From Aristolochia californica (Eukaryota; Streptophyta; Magnoliopsida; Piperales; Aristolochiaceae): a DNA stretch of 64,000 nt. Made by a program: the position numbers and the translations under genes. Position 1 is the first letter of the stretch, and the number at the start of each line of letters is the position of its first letter. The notes beneath the pieces are model-generated. The model searched no databases. It was given only the letters and a program-made list of their open reading frames with translations, and was not told the origin of the DNA. Positions 61,401 to 64,000 of this stretch are shown here, in pieces. The stretch lies in assembly GCA_029961685.1 (NCBI GenBank), contig JARWKL010000009.1:21509237-21573236 (forward strand). Reading direction: 5' to 3'.

Positions 61401-64000
61401 ATGAAGGGAAAAGTGCAAACTCAAGTTTTGATTTAAGAAAAAATTATACATTTAAAATGGAAATCCACAATGCACAAATGCAGAGAGAAATAATTCAAAA
61501 AAGTGTCTGCAGTTTTTAGGGACTGTAAACTCTTTTTAGTTTTCATATATCAGGTTTTGCAATCGTCGGGAAAAGGGGGAGGTGGGGGATTTTAAACTGA
61601 GTGTTGACTCCCAATCCATAAGTCATTCCATACAAAAATATAGCCCGTTATGGATGATAAATCAACTTACAATCATCTATGATCGGTAGGTCAACTTTTT
61701 GTAAATGGGCAAGATAATGGCTTGTTTGACTCGGGTAAATATCCAACCACATGTTCACTTGAGAATTTAATGAGCGTTTGTTATACACTTTAAAAGGTTT
61801 GGATCCCTAGGTCATTTTCATCTTTAACATGTTTCAAGCATGCTTATCCATCTTTTAAAACACGTGTAGAAATATCTCTTTCTTATAAAATTCCCAGCTA
61901 TTGGGGTTGTTGAACAAGTGGAATTTCCAAAACTTGGATAGCGAAACTTTTGTGTTCATTTGTGGTGTGTGAATAATTTTTCTTTCCTTACATTTGTTAT
62001 TGATTTAAATTTTTTCCATGCATAAACTCTAAACTTTTCATTTGTTGAGATCTATTTGCCTTTTATGTATTTTTTGTCTACGAGATGAAGGGAAAAGTGC
62101 AAACTCAAGTTTTGATTTAAGAAAAAATTATACATTTAAAATGGAAATGCACAATGCACAAATGTGGAGAGAGATAATTCCAAAAAGTGTCTGTAGCTTT
62201 TAGGGACTGTAAACTCTTTTTGGTTTTCATATATCATGTTTTACAATCGTCGGGAAATGGGGAGGCGGGGGATTTTTAACTGAGTGTTGACTCCCAATTC
62301 ATAAGTCATTCCATACAAAAATATAGCCCATTATGGATGATAAATCAATTTACAATAATCTATGACTGTTAGGTCAACGTTTTGTAAAGGGCAAGATAAT
62401 GGCTTGTTTGACTCGAGTAAATATCCCACCACACGTTCACTTGATAATTTAATGAGCATTTGTTATACTCTTTAAAAGGTTTGGATCCCTAGGTCATTTG
62501 CATCTTTAACATGTTTCAAGCATGCATATCCATTTTTTAAAACATGTGTACAAAAATCTCTTTCTTATAAAATTCCCAGCTATTAGGGATGTTGAACTAG
62601 TGGAATTTCCAAAACTTGGATAACAAAACTTTTGTGTTCTTTTGTGCTGTGTGAATAATTTTTCTTTCCTTACATTTTTTATTGCTTTAAATTTTTTCCA
62701 TGCATAAATTCCAAACTTTTCATTTCCTTGTGATCTATTTGCCTTTTATCTATTTTTTGTCGGAAATGAAGAGAAAAGTGCAAACTCAAATTTTGATTTA
62801 AGAAAAAAGTATACATCTAAAATGGAAATGCACAATGCACAAATGTAGAGAGAGATAATTCCAAAAAGTGGCTGTAATTTTTAGGGATTTTAAACTCTTT
62901 TTAGTTTTTATATATCATGTTTTGCAATCATCGGGAAAAGGGGGAGGCGGGGGGATTTTTAACTGATTGTTGACTCCCAATGCATAAGTCATTCCCTACA
63001 AAATATAGCCCGTTACGCATGATAAATCACGTTACAATCATCTTTGATTGTTAGATCAGCTTTTTGTAAATGGGCAAAATAATGGCTTGTTTGACTCGGG
63101 TAAATATTCCTCCGCACGTTCACATGAGAATTTAATGAGCGTTTGTTATTCTCTATAAATGGTTTGGATCCATATGTCATTTGCATCTTTAACATGTTCC
63201 AAGGATGCATATCCATTTTTTAAAACGTGTGTAGAAAAATCTCTTTCTTATAAAATTCCAAGCTTTTGGGGTTGTTGAAAATAGTGGAATTTCCCAAACT
63301 AGGATAACAAAACTTTTGTGTTCATCTGTGATGTGTGAATAAATTTTAGTTACTTACATTTGTTATTGCTTTAAATTTTTTCCATTCTTAAAATCTTAAA
63401 TTTTAATTTCGTTGTAATCTATTTGCCTTTTATGTCGTTTTTGTTTACGAGATGAAGGGAAAAGTGAAAACTCAAGTTTTGATTTAAGAAAAAATATACA
63501 TCTAAAATGGAAATGGACAAAGAACAAACGTAGAGAGAGATAATTCCCAAAAGTGTCAGTAATTTTTAGCGATTGGAAACTCTTTTTGGTTTTAATATAT
63601 CAGGTTTTACAATCGTCGGGAAAAGGGGGGAAGCGGGGGATTTTTAACTGAGTGTTGACTCCCAATCCATAAGTCATTCCTAACAAAAATATAGCCCGTT
63701 ACGCATGATAAATCACTTTACAATCATCTATGATTTTTAGGTCAGCTTTTTGTAAATGAGAAAAATAATGACTTGTTTGACTCATGTAAATATCCCACCA
63801 CACGTTCACTTAAAAATTTAATGAGCTTTTGTTATGCTCTTTAAAAGGTTTGGATCCATAGGTCATTTGCATCTTTAACATGTTTCAAAAATGCATATCC
63901 ATTTTTTAAAAGATGTGTAGAAAAATCTCTTTCTTATAAAATTCCAAGCTATTGGGGTTGTTGAACGAGTGGAATTTTCCAAACTCGGATAACAAAACTT
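58494..64000 (+). repeat. Monomers 89-97, right segment
   Basis: Units begin at 58494, 59176, 59862, 60546, 61229, 61913, 62595, 63279 and 63964 (the last is cut by the window edge after 37 bp). Lengths are 682-686 bp. The units at 59176 and 63279 match each other (CATCTGTGATGTGTGAATAA, TTTTAGCGATTGGAAAC, AACGTAGAGAGAG) at 4103 bp, six monomers. Their neighbours do not obviously continue that match. Confidence 0.88.
61229..62594 (+). repeat. Near-identical adjacent monomer pair
   Basis: The units at 61229 and 61913 share AAGTGCAAACTCAAG, ATTATACATTTAAAATGG, TTTTAGGGACTGTAAAC, GGATGATAAATCAA, GCAAGATAATGG and GGATCCCTAGGTC, a set not seen in the other units. The third unit, at 62595, keeps only AAGTGCAAACTC. 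This is the most recent-looking local duplication in the window. Confidence 0.82.

Larger units (their letters stand above)
1..64000. repeat. Satellite DNA array, ~685-bp monomer, head to tail
   Basis: The window is filled from end to end by about 96 copies of one A+T-rich unit. Boundaries were set at the landmark GTTGAACTAGTGG, taking the first A of AACTAGTGG as base 1. The commonest spacing is 682-688 bp; shorter units carry identifiable internal deletions and one unit is longer (861 bp). All copies point the same way and no unrelated sequence lies between them. Both window edges fall inside the array. Boundaries should be good to 1-2 bp except where the landmark itself is mutated (for example 9277, 16273, 21721, 40590 and 63279). 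Such arrays usually form constitutive heterochromatin, often around centromeres or near telomeres; the chromosomal location here is unknown. No gene, RNA gene or mobile element was seen on either strand. Confidence 0.96.

Noticed and set aside
1..64000. Regular repeats considered as a CRISPR array
   Set aside because: The repeating unit is about 685 bp with no unique spacers between short direct repeats, so the architecture is that of a satellite.
1..64000. Monomer considered as a transposon, LTR fragment or 5S/IGS rDNA repeat
   Set aside because: No terminal inverted or long terminal repeats, target-site duplications, polymerase or integrase coding sequence, or rRNA-like sequence was seen. 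Unit boundaries are purely those of tandem repetition.

Overview
The whole 64 kb window is one uninterrupted head-to-tail tandem array of an A+T-rich satellite with a monomer of about 685 bp. I placed 96 unit boundaries using the recurring landmark GTTGAACTAGTGG. All units have the same orientation. I found no convincing protein-coding gene, RNA gene, transposon, CRISPR array or unique spacer. The short open frames that recur in the window, mostly on the minus strand, are the same piece of monomer read again and again, with each copy decaying independently.

The organism cannot be named from this sequence. Long unbroken satellite arrays with higher-order structure are typical of eukaryotic pericentromeric, centromeric or subtelomeric heterochromatin. 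Copies differ most visibly at CpG positions, changing to TpG or CpA, as expected in a genome with cytosine methylation. A flowering plant is my best guess and a vertebrate is possible; this is inference. I did not recognise the monomer as a named satellite family.

Layout by region. 1-6450: ten monomers, several with internal deletions. 6451-6537: an 87-bp unit remnant. 6538-9960: regular monomers. 9961-16956: monomers built around a recurring two-monomer cassette, with a composite 861-bp unit. 16957-24288: two consecutive copies of a five- to six-monomer higher-order repeat (HOR), each with an expanded poly-G tract. 25673-33211, 38592-44694 and 44695-48747: three copies of a longer HOR, separated by 33212-38591, which holds a repeated dimer. 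50101-52685: a local variant subfamily. 53.97-58.49 kb: a duplicated multi-monomer block ending in a 360-bp deleted unit. 58494-64000: mostly regular monomers, including a near-identical adjacent pair.

Each monomer has the same layout: a conserved join region (SpeI-like ACTAGT, then T/A-rich sequence), a palindrome AAAACTCAAGTTTT, a G-rich box on the plus strand, a central conserved part, a BamHI site (GGATCC), and a dyad ACATGTTT...AAACATGT about 30-40 bp downstream of it. The array appears to evolve by unequal crossing-over, short-homology deletion and gene-conversion-like patching. The clearest patch is a tract of about 340 bp in the monomer at 39278 that matches the monomer at 4397, 35 kb away.
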